A DNA stretch of 64,000 nt from NCBI GenBank assembly GCA_030645475.1, contig JAUSMA010000014.1:62001-126000 (forward strand). Direction: 5' to 3'. Each line of letters starts with the position of its first letter. The stretch's first letter is position 1. Shown here piece after piece: positions 17,219 through 25,077 of the stretch. The stretch is from Nitrospirota bacterium. Lineage in GTDB: Bacteria > Nitrospirota > Nitrospiria > Nitrospirales > Nitrospiraceae. The position numbers were made by a program, and so were the translations under genes. Under the pieces are notes generated by a model that made no database searches, was not told the origin of the DNA, and saw only the letters and a program-made list of their open reading frames with translations.

Positions 17219-17737
17219 ATGAAAAATTTCAATCAACGATTCAAAATTCGTGACTCCGATCGCCACATTAGAATGCTCTACACACAGTTCTTACTGCTGA
17301 TGTTGATCGGATTTTTATTTTCATTCTTTTGGGCCCATAGCATGACCAGCTTATCTCCTCAGGGCATTGCCGACCATTACCGCGGATCGGACGCCACCTT
17401 CGGCGAACCGATGTCGTTCCGTGAATTAGCCGAGATCACACACTTCCATTTATTTACCATGCCGGTGGTATTCATGATTCTCGTCCATGTCCTATTTTTG
17501 ACCAACGCCAGCCCCACAATGAAAGTGTGGCTCTCATGGCTGTCCTTCGCCGGCGTGGGGCTCGATCTCCTGTCTCCTTGGCTCATCAGCTATGTCTCGC
17601 CTATCTTCGTATTGACCATGCTGACCGGCGATACGCTCATGATGGCGACCTTTCTCATCATGATGTGGATTCCCCTGTATGAAATGTGGATTTTGAAACA
17701 GCCGCTCATGTCCGGCAAACGCCCTGACCCGACATGA
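17219..17737 (+). CDS. four-helix membrane protein, putative redox partner of the FMN protein
   Basis: A 172-residue protein with hydrophobic helices at about 20-39, 76-95, 103-125 and 128-151. Helix 2 begins THFHLFTMPVVFMILVH, placing His75, His77 and His90 where a membrane cytochrome could hold heme b. That is speculative. It contains no cysteine pair or known cofactor motif. Directly downstream of the flavoprotein gene, it could pass electrons from the quinone pool to the FMN domain, as membrane partners do in known flavinylation gene clusters. I do not recognise the family. Confidence 0.6.
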   Translation: MKNFNQRFKIRDSDRHIRMLYTQFLLLMLIGFLFSFFWAHSMTSLSPQGIADHYRGSDATFGEPMSFRELAEITHFHLFTMPVVFMILVHVLFLTNASPTMKVWLSWLSFAGVGLDLLSPWLISYVSPIFVLTMLTGDTLMMATFLIMMWIPLYEMWILKQPLMSGKRPDPT

Positions 17738-17787
17738 CCGGGTAGCAGTGCGCACACAGTCTATCTCGGCCAGAGGTTTTTCACCCA

Positions 17788-17826
17788 GAGCCCAAGATCA
17801 CGAGAGTGGTCTTGGGCTTTGTGTTT
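17788..17826 (+). terminator. intrinsic terminator after the Fur-controlled operon
   Basis: GCCCAAGATCAC (17790-17801), a GAGA tetraloop and GTGGTCTTGGGC (17806-17817) form a 12-bp stem with one G-U pair, followed by TTTGTGTTT. It is a strong rho-independent terminator between the membrane protein gene and the second porin. Confidence 0.85.
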
Positions 17827-17884
17827 ACTGCCCAATGTTCATGATGAAAGGAGTGAGCGTAACAAGGTTATTCAACCACACATA

Positions 17885-17911
17885 GACCAGAGGCCTCAGA
17901 GTCCCGAGTCA
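17885..17911 (+). promoter_or_regulatory. leader motif before porin 2
   Basis: GACCAGAG at 17885-17892 and GAGTCCCGAGTCA at 17899-17911 repeat the motif pair of the first porin leader at the same 14-base offset. Upstream, CAATG, TCATGAT and GAAAGGAG also match the sequence around the end of the Com-like gene at 14420, as if this porin copy once had such a gene before it. Confidence 0.5.
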
Positions 17912-17944
17912 CTATCTACTTCGTAACAATGCAGGAGAACGTCT

Positions 17945-19462
17945 ATGAAGACGACATTACGACTCGGAGCGCTCATCATCGCATTGTGGCCTGACCTGTC
18001 GGTATTTGCCGACGACACAATACTGGAGAAACGCCTTAAACAGGTCGAAGACGAGCTTCGACAGCACCGCGAGACGATCAAGCAATACCAGGAACATGAA
18101 CGCCGGGAAGGCGCCGGCAATCGACCAGAAGGATCTGCGGGACCGGCTGAGGAACCGGGAATAGGATCGCTCCCAGAGGTCGGGCGTGAGCGACGTGCCG
18201 ATCAACCGCAGACACTGTCATTCGGGTCAACCGGATCGGGTCGGCTCGTCTATGCCAAGCCGTTCGTCACCGCGCCAAAAGCAATCGTCGGCGGCTATGC
18301 AGATGCCACCTTCCGCGCTCAAAGAAAGGGGACCATCGAGAATGGTTATTCAACCATCCGCAATGGCCAGGGAATCACCAACAATTTCGACCAACAACGA
18401 TTTGTCCCCTTTATTTACGGTGACATTACCGAACACCTCAAGTTCGCCGCAGAGATTGAGATCGAACACGGGATTCGCGAGGAAGGCGGGCCTGATCGCG
18501 AAATCGAATTCGGACTTGAATTCGCACATTTCGACTACTTGATCAAGGAAGCCATCAATTTTCGGGCAGGCATCCTTCTCTTGCCTATCGGAAAATTCAA
18601 CCTGCTGCACGACTCCCCCTTGAACGATTTGACGGATCGCCCCCTCGTCAGCCAATTCATCATTCCCACCACAGTGTCGGAAACTGGAGCCGGGTTCTAC
18701 GGAACGTTTTACCCAGGAACCACGAGCAAGGTCGACTATGAGCTCTATGTGAGCACTGGCCCCTGCGGTCATGAACCGGACGGAACTCCAACGATCAATG
18801 AAGAAAGTGGGACCAGAGGAGCCCGTCAGCGGAAATGCGGAGCCGACGACGGCTTCGATATCAATAACGGCAAAGCGGTTACCGGTCGGCTCGCATATAG
18901 CCCCTTTCTCGGTGTTGAAATTGCCGGGTCTGGATACTACGGCAATGCCTCACCCAGCAGCTACAACCCCCTGAGCATAACCGCACTCGATTGGACGCTC
19001 CAACGAGGACCATTTGAAATCATCGGCGAAGCAGCATGGGCCTATGCCCGAGGCAATTCCAGAGCCATCCCGAATAATCAATTGGGGTTCGCACCAGGAT
19101 CACTCCTTACTAGTCTCGGCGGTAGCAGCCTCGGCATCGCCCCTCAGCGCATGGACGGTCTCTATATTCAAGGCAACTATCATTTCATGCCTGAATGGCT
19201 GTCGAAACTATCACCTAAACGATTCGGACCTGGCTCAACATTCACAGCCGTCTTTCGCTACGACCGGGTAAATACCAACCTGGATAATAAACAGGGCGGG
19301 TTTGGAGAGCTTGAGCAATATTCATTCGGGGTCAACTATCGCCCCATCGAAGATGCCGTCATTAAAGCAAGCTACCAGTATCAACCCAAGGCCTTTGACC
19401 CGAACTCTGCGTCGAGAATTCACAACAGTGCGCTGGTGCTCTCCATAGCCACGTACTTCTAA
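17945..19462 (+). CDS. outer-membrane porin, OprO/OprP-like family, paralogue 2
   Basis: A 505-residue precursor closely related to the porin at 14539. It has a signal peptide (LGALIIALWPDLSVFA), a coiled-coil (about 27-57, LEKRLKQVEDELRQHRETIKQYQEHERR), the SFGSTGSGRLVYAKPF block, LLLPIGKFNLLHDSPLNDLTDRPLVSQFIIP, and the same SIATYF ending. A loop insertion with two cysteines (GPCGHEPDG...RQRKCGADDG, about residues 274-299) is absent from paralogue 1 and may form a surface disulfide. ATG 17945 follows GGAGA. It is followed at 62 bp by an HD-GYP gene and then a peroxidase gene on the same strand. Confidence 0.86.
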   Translation: MKTTLRLGALIIALWPDLSVFADDTILEKRLKQVEDELRQHRETIKQYQEHERREGAGNRPEGSAGPAEEPGIGSLPEVGRERRADQPQTLSFGSTGSGRLVYAKPFVTAPKAIVGGYADATFRAQRKGTIENGYSTIRNGQGITNNFDQQRFVPFIYGDITEHLKFAAEIEIEHGIREEGGPDREIEFGLEFAHFDYLIKEAINFRAGILLLPIGKFNLLHDSPLNDLTDRPLVSQFIIPTTVSETGAGFYGTFYPGTTSKVDYELYVSTGPCGHEPDGTPTINEESGTRGARQRKCGADDGFDINNGKAVTGRLAYSPFLGVEIAGSGYYGNASPSSYNPLSITALDWTLQRGPFEIIGEAAWAYARGNSRAIPNNQLGFAPGSLLTSLGGSSLGIAPQRMDGLYIQGNYHFMPEWLSKLSPKRFGPGSTFTAVFRYDRVNTNLDNKQGGFGELEQYSFGVNYRPIEDAVIKASYQYQPKAFDPNSASRIHNSALVLSIATYF

Positions 19463-19524
19463 GAAAATGAAAACCGGCGGTCCTCGAAGACCGTCGGCCA
19501 GACGAGACGCATTCGACAAAAACT

Positions 19525-20259
19525 ATGACGACCAAGGATCAAGCCAAAACTGCATCTCCGCTAACACACATCTTGTCTATGCTGCACAAGATTGATCGCC
19601 TTCGCCTACCCGCTTCCTCTCGCCGCGACGTCGAAAGTATCCTCGTTCGACAAGTGACCAAGGAGTTGGATCACGCCCTCCCCTGGCAGCAGGGGCACGG
19701 GCGACGAACCGCAGCGCTCGCAGTGAGCATGGGCAAACGTGCTGGGCTTTCCCATGAGGCCCTGCATCAGCTCAAGCTTGCTTCCCTGCTTCATGACATT
19801 GGTCTCCTGACACTTCCTCCACACATCTTTTCAGAACGTCGCCCCTTGGAGGCCGAAACCTATATCGCCATACAATGCCACCCGAGAGTCGGAGCAGAAC
19901 TCCTCGAACCCTTTCACTTTCTTCGAGAAGCCCGCGTCTTCATCGCCCATCACCACGAACGATGGGATGGGTCAGGCTACCCCTACGGAATCAGGGGGCG
20001 ATTCATCCCGCTCGAAGCCAGGATCCTTTCCATTGCGGACGCCTTCGATGCGATCGAAGTGCCGGAGATCGAGGCCCCAGCCATCCGGACCAAAGTAGCC
20101 TACCGAATTCTGAGAGTTTCAGCAGGAACGCAATTTGACCGTGAGCTTATTGAGGTGTGCGGCCACTGCCTTGAGCAGCCGGATCATCGTCCCCTAATAG
20201 CACCATCGGTTTCGCGCCATGATGTTGTGTCAGACCTATTTCATGAGGAATCGCCATGA
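19525..20259 (+). CDS. stand-alone HD-GYP domain protein
   Basis: A 244-residue cytoplasmic protein lacking a receiver or sensor domain. HD-GYP motifs are present: HGRRTA near residue 58, LLHDIG near 90, CHPRVGAELL near 117, and HHHERWDGSGYPYGIRG near 141. They match the metal ligands of cyclic-di-GMP phosphodiesterases. The segment after ADAFDA, normally S-x-RPYR, is replaced by EVPEIEAPAIRTK, so substrate recognition may differ. The C-terminal 35 residues are unique. The stop overlaps the peroxidase ATG (ATGA), giving coupled expression. Activity is plausible but not certain. Confidence 0.8.
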   Translation: MTTKDQAKTASPLTHILSMLHKIDRLRLPASSRRDVESILVRQVTKELDHALPWQQGHGRRTAALAVSMGKRAGLSHEALHQLKLASLLHDIGLLTLPPHIFSERRPLEAETYIAIQCHPRVGAELLEPFHFLREARVFIAHHHERWDGSGYPYGIRGRFIPLEARILSIADAFDAIEVPEIEAPAIRTKVAYRILRVSAGTQFDRELIEVCGHCLEQPDHRPLIAPSVSRHDVVSDLFHEESP

Positions 20260-22019
20260 ACCATCACACGTTCCCAGCAATGCCTAGTCTTTCCATCGCA
20301 TTCTTCGTGCTGGTTGCAGCAGTGACGACCAATGGCTGCTCAGCCGGAGGCAATTCATCCGGTGGATCTTCTAGTCCACTGACAACCGGGACTCCAGGAG
20401 CCGAACAAGCAGTCGGTGAACGACTGTTTCTTGAAACCAGATTCGCGCAAGCCTTCAAAGTGTTCTTGGATAATGGCGGCAACGTGAACGATCCGAACAC
20501 CGACGACGCGGTCGTGAGAACAGTAGAAACCTCGACGCCCGGCTCGCCGATACCCGGTTCAATTAACCCAGGTCCATTCAACGGTCTGTCGATAAATTGC
20601 CGTGCCTGTCACATGGTTGATGATGTGTTGACAGCGCCAGGTGGCGGGATGCGGACTTATGCCGACTTCGCGCGCCGGAGTCCAATTCCGGCGAGGGCCG
20701 ATGGGAAGACTCACGCACCTCGCAATTCACCTGCGCTGGTCAATTCTACTCTGGATCGAACCGGCGGAGTTCTGTTCCATTTCGATGCGGAGTTCAACTC
20801 AATGGAGGATTTGATCGCGGCCACGTTCACAGGGAGGAACTTCGGATGGCTCCCCGGTGAACGCCCACAGGCCATCACTCATCTCGCACAAGTGGTGCGA
20901 GGCGACAATGGAACCGGCGACCTGGCACAGCAATTTGACGGATTATCGTATCGACTTCTTTTTACAGGGACGAACTCCGCCATCCCCGACGACTTCCGCC
21001 TGCCGCCTCAATTCCGCGCCTTTGTGGGATCGGGCACCGATCAGGAGATATTCGACGCCGTGGTGAAAGTGGTCACCGCCTACGTCAACGGGCTGCTTTT
21101 CTCGCAAACAGAAGACAGTGGAGCCCCCATCCGCTCACCGTTCGATGTCTTCCTAGAAGTCAACGGGCTTCCCCAGCAGCCGAACCCGAACGAAACTGAA
21201 CTCGATTATAGCCGGCGCTTACGGGCCTTAATCAACGCGCCAGGGTTCAGCCCGCAATTCGTGACGTCCAACCCGAACCGGACGGATGGCCAATTTCAGT
21301 TCCATCCCTCGCAGAACTTCGAATTCGGAGCGGCTGAGCTGGCAGGGTTAAAGATGTTTCTGGCAGAGCCGGCGGCGCTTCCCGCTTCACCTGGTGAATT
21401 GACTGCGGGGACGATCGGCAACTGTATCAGCTGCCATGCTGCGCCGAACTTCACGGATTTCAAGCTACACAATACCGGCACTGCGCAAAATGAATATGAT
21501 GCCATTCACGGAGCCAACCAGTTCGCAGGACTATCGATTCCAAACCTGGTGACCCGCAATGGAAACTACAATCAGTTTCTCCCTGCGACCGAGCTCCACC
21601 CTGCGGCAGCAGAGCCCTTCCGGGCAATCCCACTTCTGGCAGATCCAGCATTGACCGACCTTGGAGTCTGGAATATTTTTGCCAATCCCGACATGCCTGG
21701 CCCCCAGGCAAAAATTCGAACCATCTTATGCGATGACCAACAGCCCTGCCCGCTATCGGACAGTGTCCTGCTCGATCGGGCTATCGCGCGGTTTAGAACC
21801 CCCGGTCTTCGGGATCTGAGCCACTCTGCTCCCTACATGCATACGGGACAGTTCGACACATTGGACGACATCATCGGGTTCTATCGAGGAGTCTCCTCGC
21901 AAGCCCGTGCGGGGTCACTGCGAAACGGCGCCTCCCAACTCCAAGGCATCGCGCTGACAGCCGGCGATGTCACGTCGCTGGTTGCATTTTTAAAATCGCT
22001 GAACGAGGACTACCAATAG
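20256..22019 (+). CDS. diheme cytochrome c peroxidase/MauG-like lipoprotein
   Basis: A 587-residue exported protein. FFVLVAAVTTNGC is a lipoprotein signal with Cys28. Two heme motifs are visible: NCRACH (115-119) and NCISCH in the second half, followed by the family motif RTPGLRDLSHSAPYMHTGQFDTLDDIIGFYRG. It would use c-type cytochromes to reduce peroxide or carry out a MauG-like oxidation. Larger than classic CcpA (about 340 residues), it belongs to the long MauG-like branch. It is coupled to the HD-GYP gene and the second porin, so a role in oxidative protection during iron-related stress is an inference. Confidence 0.85.
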   Translation: MNHHTFPAMPSLSIAFFVLVAAVTTNGCSAGGNSSGGSSSPLTTGTPGAEQAVGERLFLETRFAQAFKVFLDNGGNVNDPNTDDAVVRTVETSTPGSPIPGSINPGPFNGLSINCRACHMVDDVLTAPGGGMRTYADFARRSPIPARADGKTHAPRNSPALVNSTLDRTGGVLFHFDAEFNSMEDLIAATFTGRNFGWLPGERPQAITHLAQVVRGDNGTGDLAQQFDGLSYRLLFTGTNSAIPDDFRLPPQFRAFVGSGTDQEIFDAVVKVVTAYVNGLLFSQTEDSGAPIRSPFDVFLEVNGLPQQPNPNETELDYSRRLRALINAPGFSPQFVTSNPNRTDGQFQFHPSQNFEFGAAELAGLKMFLAEPAALPASPGELTAGTIGNCISCHAAPNFTDFKLHNTGTAQNEYDAIHGANQFAGLSIPNLVTRNGNYNQFLPATELHPAAAEPFRAIPLLADPALTDLGVWNIFANPDMPGPQAKIRTILCDDQQPCPLSDSVLLDRAIARFRTPGLRDLSHSAPYMHTGQFDTLDDIIGFYRGVSSQARAGSLRNGASQLQGIALTAGDVTSLVAFLKSLNEDYQ

Positions 22020-22059
22020 GAGCGCTCGAAAGAGCATAGACCGTGCAGCCGGTGACCGA

Positions 22060-22140
22060 CACACCGGCCACGGAGTGGGAGTGCCATCCCACTTCGCAGG
22101 CGGGGGCCCTCACGTCCTCCTGAGGCCCTCCGCCCCACCT
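22060..22140 (+). ncRNA. structured RNA-like element A (two hairpins, UCCUCCU loop)
   Basis: Hairpin 1 is AGTGGGA/TCCCACT (22074-22080, 22087-22093). Hairpin 2 spans 22099-22134, with ends GGCGG and CCGCC, a 13-bp stem with two mismatches and loop bases TCCTCCT at 22115-22121. Hairpin 2 matches the element at 34549-34584 at 34 of 36 positions. The loop is complementary to Shine-Dalgarno sequences. Element A lies in the leader of the Com-like gene at 22264. The strand is inferred as plus. No known RNA family was recognised. Confidence 0.6.
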
Positions 22141-22212
22141 TATTGAATTGAGTTGTCCGTCCTGATTCGCCCGTCGATCAGGATAGACTAGGCCAAAGGA
22201 CAGAAAGTCCAG

Positions 22213-22250
22213 AGCCCATGGTTGTTCAACAGCCATGGGCTTTTGTTTTC
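22213..22250 (+). terminator. strong hairpin with T-tract directly before a gene (possible attenuator)
   Basis: AGCCCATGG and CCATGGGCT form a 9-bp stem whose loop can pair further (TGTT with AACA), followed by TTTTGTTTTC ending at 22250. The ribosome binding site of the Com-like gene starts at 22253, so readthrough of this terminator would decide expression of the next gene. Upstream lie CCTGAT/ATCAGG and GGAC/GTCC stems that could be part of a switching leader. Confidence 0.7.
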
Positions 22251-22263
22251 ATAGGAGTATCCC

Positions 22264-22434
22264 GTGGAGAGACACACCCAGGAACGACCCGACGGCCATG
22301 ACATCCGCTGCGCGTGCGGGCAACTCCTGGCGAGATGGACACGTAACGGACTGGAACTCAAGTGCAAGCGCTGCCGACGGCTCCTGCACATACCATTTGA
22401 ATCGATTGGGGGCAGGCCCCCCTATCGGACGTAG
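22264..22434 (+). CDS. Com-like small zinc-ribbon protein, copy 2
   Basis: A 56-residue protein from GTG 22264, with AGGAG at 22253-22257 six bases upstream. Cys16-x-Cys18 and Cys34-xx-Cys37 form the same zinc ribbon as the protein at 14229 (23 of 37 core residues identical), ending LLHIPFESIGG. The flanks have diverged, which shows that the ribbon is what is conserved. It is the first gene after the attenuator-like hairpin and lies upstream of an AraC regulator and an efflux operon. Function unknown; nucleic-acid binding is suggested only by similarity to phage Mu Com. Confidence 0.7.
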   Translation: MERHTQERPDGHDIRCACGQLLARWTRNGLELKCKRCRRLLHIPFESIGGRPPYRT

Positions 22435-22490
22435 GCGATCGACAGTCATACGCACCCGATGCTTGACGCAGGGTATATAGACCAGAGGAT

Positions 22491-23144
22491 ATGAATCCTG
22501 AGCCCAACATGACCCAGGCACGGCCCCTACTCGTTGGTCAGGCGGCCTGGCAGGAGCGAAAACACCCTAGAGGTGTCCGATCATCCATGGCAAAACCGGC
22601 ACACTCGATGATGCTGCCTGACCGTATGAAAACGCTGCTTGCGCAGCTTCGTCGGCATGCTCCGCATGCAGCCGAACAACTCTTGAATGCTCAAACGGAG
22701 CGTGAGGTCCGGGATGTGATCTGTCAATTGTTCGACCTCACCTCCGTGCCGACAGACGCACATGACGCCACAGTCACACCGAAGAATCTTCCTCTGCACA
22801 TCGCGCAATACATTGACCTCAATCTGCCCAAAGGACTGACCCTCAAGACGTTGGCGCAGTTCCTCGGTTATTCGGAGAAATACTGTTCCGACTTCTTTCA
22901 ATCGACCATGGGGGAGTCTTTTTCTTCCTATCTCAAACATCGTCGACTGGAGAGAGCCACGCTCCTGCTCGCCGCCACAGAGAAAAGCATGGCTGAAATC
23001 GCGGCGGCGCTGGGATTCAGCGATCAATTCGCCTTCAGCCATTTCTTCAAACGCGCCACCGGCCAATCGCCGGTTCACTTTCGATTGCAGCACAGTCAGC
23101 ACCAACACCGTTCCCCCTTACTTTTGCCGGAAGGATCCCGATGA
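22491..23144 (+). CDS. AraC-family transcriptional regulator
   Basis: A 217-residue DNA-binding protein. The C-terminal 100 residues are an AraC/XylS double helix-turn-helix: LTLKTLAQFLGYSEKYCSDFF for the first helix pair and MAEIAAALGFSDQFAFSHFFKRATGQSPVHFR for the second. The N-terminal 85 residues are helical with no cupin, so the inducer is unclear. ATG 22491 follows AGAGG closely; ATG 22509 is an alternative. The stop overlaps the membrane-fusion protein start (ATGA), so it probably regulates this export operon. Confidence 0.87.
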   Translation: MNPEPNMTQARPLLVGQAAWQERKHPRGVRSSMAKPAHSMMLPDRMKTLLAQLRRHAPHAAEQLLNAQTEREVRDVICQLFDLTSVPTDAHDATVTPKNLPLHIAQYIDLNLPKGLTLKTLAQFLGYSEKYCSDFFQSTMGESFSSYLKHRRLERATLLLAATEKSMAEIAAALGFSDQFAFSHFFKRATGQSPVHFRLQHSQHQHRSPLLLPEGSR

Positions 23145-24400
23145 CAGGCGCACCGATACGCGATGCCGATGTGTCCGTCCTGACCTTGCCGCGAGACGAA
23201 GCCCCTCGCACTCCACGCCCGCCACGGTCATGGCTCAAATGGGTGACGGCAGGAATCGCCGCAGGCTGTTCTCTAACAGCATTATATTGGTATGCACCCC
23301 GCTCATCGTCCTTGCCGGAAGTGGACACGGTACCGATGCGTGTCGTTGGCAGACAGACCCTGACCTCACCTCTCACCGCAAGCGGCTACGTGGTGGCACA
23401 GCGCCAGGCCTCTGTGGCTTCCAAAGGGACCGGACGCCTCGAATATCTCGGCGTCACAGTCGGAAGCCATGTCAAGACGGGAGACATCATTGCACGAGTC
23501 CAGCAAGACGACGTGCAGGCGATCCACAACCAGGTTCGCGCACGCCTGAACGTAGCCAAAGCAGCCTTGGCAAATGCGCAAGCAGAATTACGGGATGCTC
23601 AACTGAGCTATACCCGCACCAAAGCTCTGTTGCCGAATCAATTCGTCTCGCAAGCCGAGTTCGATACGGCCTCGACGCGCCTCCGGCGGGCTGAAGCGGC
23701 CGTGCGGTCGTCCGCAGCCGCGATTACCGCCGCTGAAGCGGACGTGCAAACCGCCGATGTGATGCTGGAAAACACGCTGATTCGGGCTCCGTTCGAGGGA
23801 ACAGTCCTCAAGAAGTTCGCCGAGATCGGTGAAGTCGTCGCGCCCATGGCCGGCTCTGCCAGTTCGCGCGGAGCGGTGGTGCTCATCACGGACATGACAT
23901 CGCTCTCGGTCGAGACCGAGATCTCGGAATCCTCGATCTCTCAGATCGAGCAAGGCCAATCGGCCGATATCACCCTAGATGCAGTGCAAGGCAAGCATTA
24001 CCCCGCGACGGTCGACCAAATCGTGCCGACTGCCGACCGATCCAAGGGCACAGTGCTGGCGAAAGTTCGCTTCGTCGAGCGTGACGATCGCGTACTCCCG
24101 GAAATGAGTGCCAAGGTTTCCTTCACACCGGTCGCTCGATCGAGCGATTCGGCACAACCTCGGCTGTTTGTTCCTTCGTCCGCACTCGTGCAGAAAAACG
24201 GCCGACCCGTCCTCTATGTACTCGAAAACGAGACCGCCCGTGAAGTCTCCGTAGAAGAAGTGTCCATGAGCGGTGGAGACAGCGAGGTCCGCGGGATGCT
24301 GGCGGCATCGGCACAAGTGATCCTCGCGCCACCGTCATCGCTACAATCGGGCATGAAAGTCCGTCTCCGAATATCCCAGCAAGAGGAGCATCAGCCATGA
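23141..24400 (+). CDS. periplasmic adaptor (HlyD/MacA-type membrane fusion protein)
   Basis: A 419-residue membrane fusion protein. A transmembrane segment lies at about 33-52. The lipoyl-like halves (SGYVVAQRQASVASKGTGRLEYLGVTVGSHVKTGDIIARV, and later NTLIRAPFEGTVLKKFAEIGEVV) flank a long helical hairpin (about 115-215). A beta-barrel and membrane-proximal domain follow. It would bridge the inner-membrane ABC components with an outer-membrane channel. No TolC gene is in the window. It overlaps its neighbours by four bases on both sides. Confidence 0.9.
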   Translation: MTGAPIRDADVSVLTLPRDEAPRTPRPPRSWLKWVTAGIAAGCSLTALYWYAPRSSSLPEVDTVPMRVVGRQTLTSPLTASGYVVAQRQASVASKGTGRLEYLGVTVGSHVKTGDIIARVQQDDVQAIHNQVRARLNVAKAALANAQAELRDAQLSYTRTKALLPNQFVSQAEFDTASTRLRRAEAAVRSSAAAITAAEADVQTADVMLENTLIRAPFEGTVLKKFAEIGEVVAPMAGSASSRGAVVLITDMTSLSVETEISESSISQIEQGQSADITLDAVQGKHYPATVDQIVPTADRSKGTVLAKVRFVERDDRVLPEMSAKVSFTPVARSSDSAQPRLFVPSSALVQKNGRPVLYVLENETAREVSVEEVSMSGGDSEVRGMLAASAQVILAPPSSLQSGMKVRLRISQQEEHQP

Positions 24401-25077
24401 ATCAGCCTGTCGTTGAATTCCAACGTGTCTCCAAATCCTATTTTCGAGAGGAACAAGAGATACCGGTCCTAAAAGATTTCAGCTTGTCCGTTCCACGGGG
24501 ACAATTTCTTGCCATCATGGGACCGTCTGGATCCGGCAAAACCACGATCCTCAATCTGGTCGCAGGCCTAGACCGTCCCACTCAGGGCACCATCCACGCA
24601 GCCGGTCTTGCCGTCTCGCAGCAAGGGGAGTCGGATCTCGCCAGATGGCGGGCCCGGCACATCGGCTTCATATTCCAATTCTACAATCTCATTCCGGTAT
24701 TAACCGCAGCGGAAAACGTGGAACTGCCGCTACTGCTCAGCACGCTGACACGACGAGAGCGATTCACGCATGTCCAGGCAGCCCTCGGTCTTGTCGGGTT
24801 GCATGATCGGGTCCATCATTACCCCCGTCAGTTGTCGGGGGGACAGGAACAGCGAGTCGGGATCGCGCGTGCCATCGTCAGCGACCCCACAATCTTATTG
24901 GCGGATGAACCCACCGGCAACCTCGATCGAACCGCAGCCGAAGCCATCATGGCGCTTCTCTCGCGGCTGCATCACGAACTCAACAAGACGATCCTCATGG
25001 TGACCCACGATCCACGGGCCGCGGACTATGCCCAGGAGACTCTCCATTTCGACAAAGGAACGGTGACGCGCTCATGA
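24397..25077 (+). CDS. ABC transporter ATP-binding protein (MacB/LolD type)
   Basis: A 226-residue ATPase. Walker A is GPSGSGKTT (42-50), the signature LSGGQ (146-150), and Walker [13 protein letters not shown] (166-177). These are the marks of the LolD/MacB/FtsE group, which drive mechanotransmission rather than substrate passage. It pairs with the two FtsX-like permeases that follow, and the stop overlaps the next start. Substrate unknown; in other bacteria such complexes export siderophores, lipids or peptides, and the iron-related context favours metallophore export without proof. Confidence 0.92.
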   Translation: MNQPVVEFQRVSKSYFREEQEIPVLKDFSLSVPRGQFLAIMGPSGSGKTTILNLVAGLDRPTQGTIHAAGLAVSQQGESDLARWRARHIGFIFQFYNLIPVLTAAENVELPLLLSTLTRRERFTHVQAALGLVGLHDRVHHYPRQLSGGQEQRVGIARAIVSDPTILLADEPTGNLDRTAAEAIMALLSRLHHELNKTILMVTHDPRAADYAQETLHFDKGTVTRS

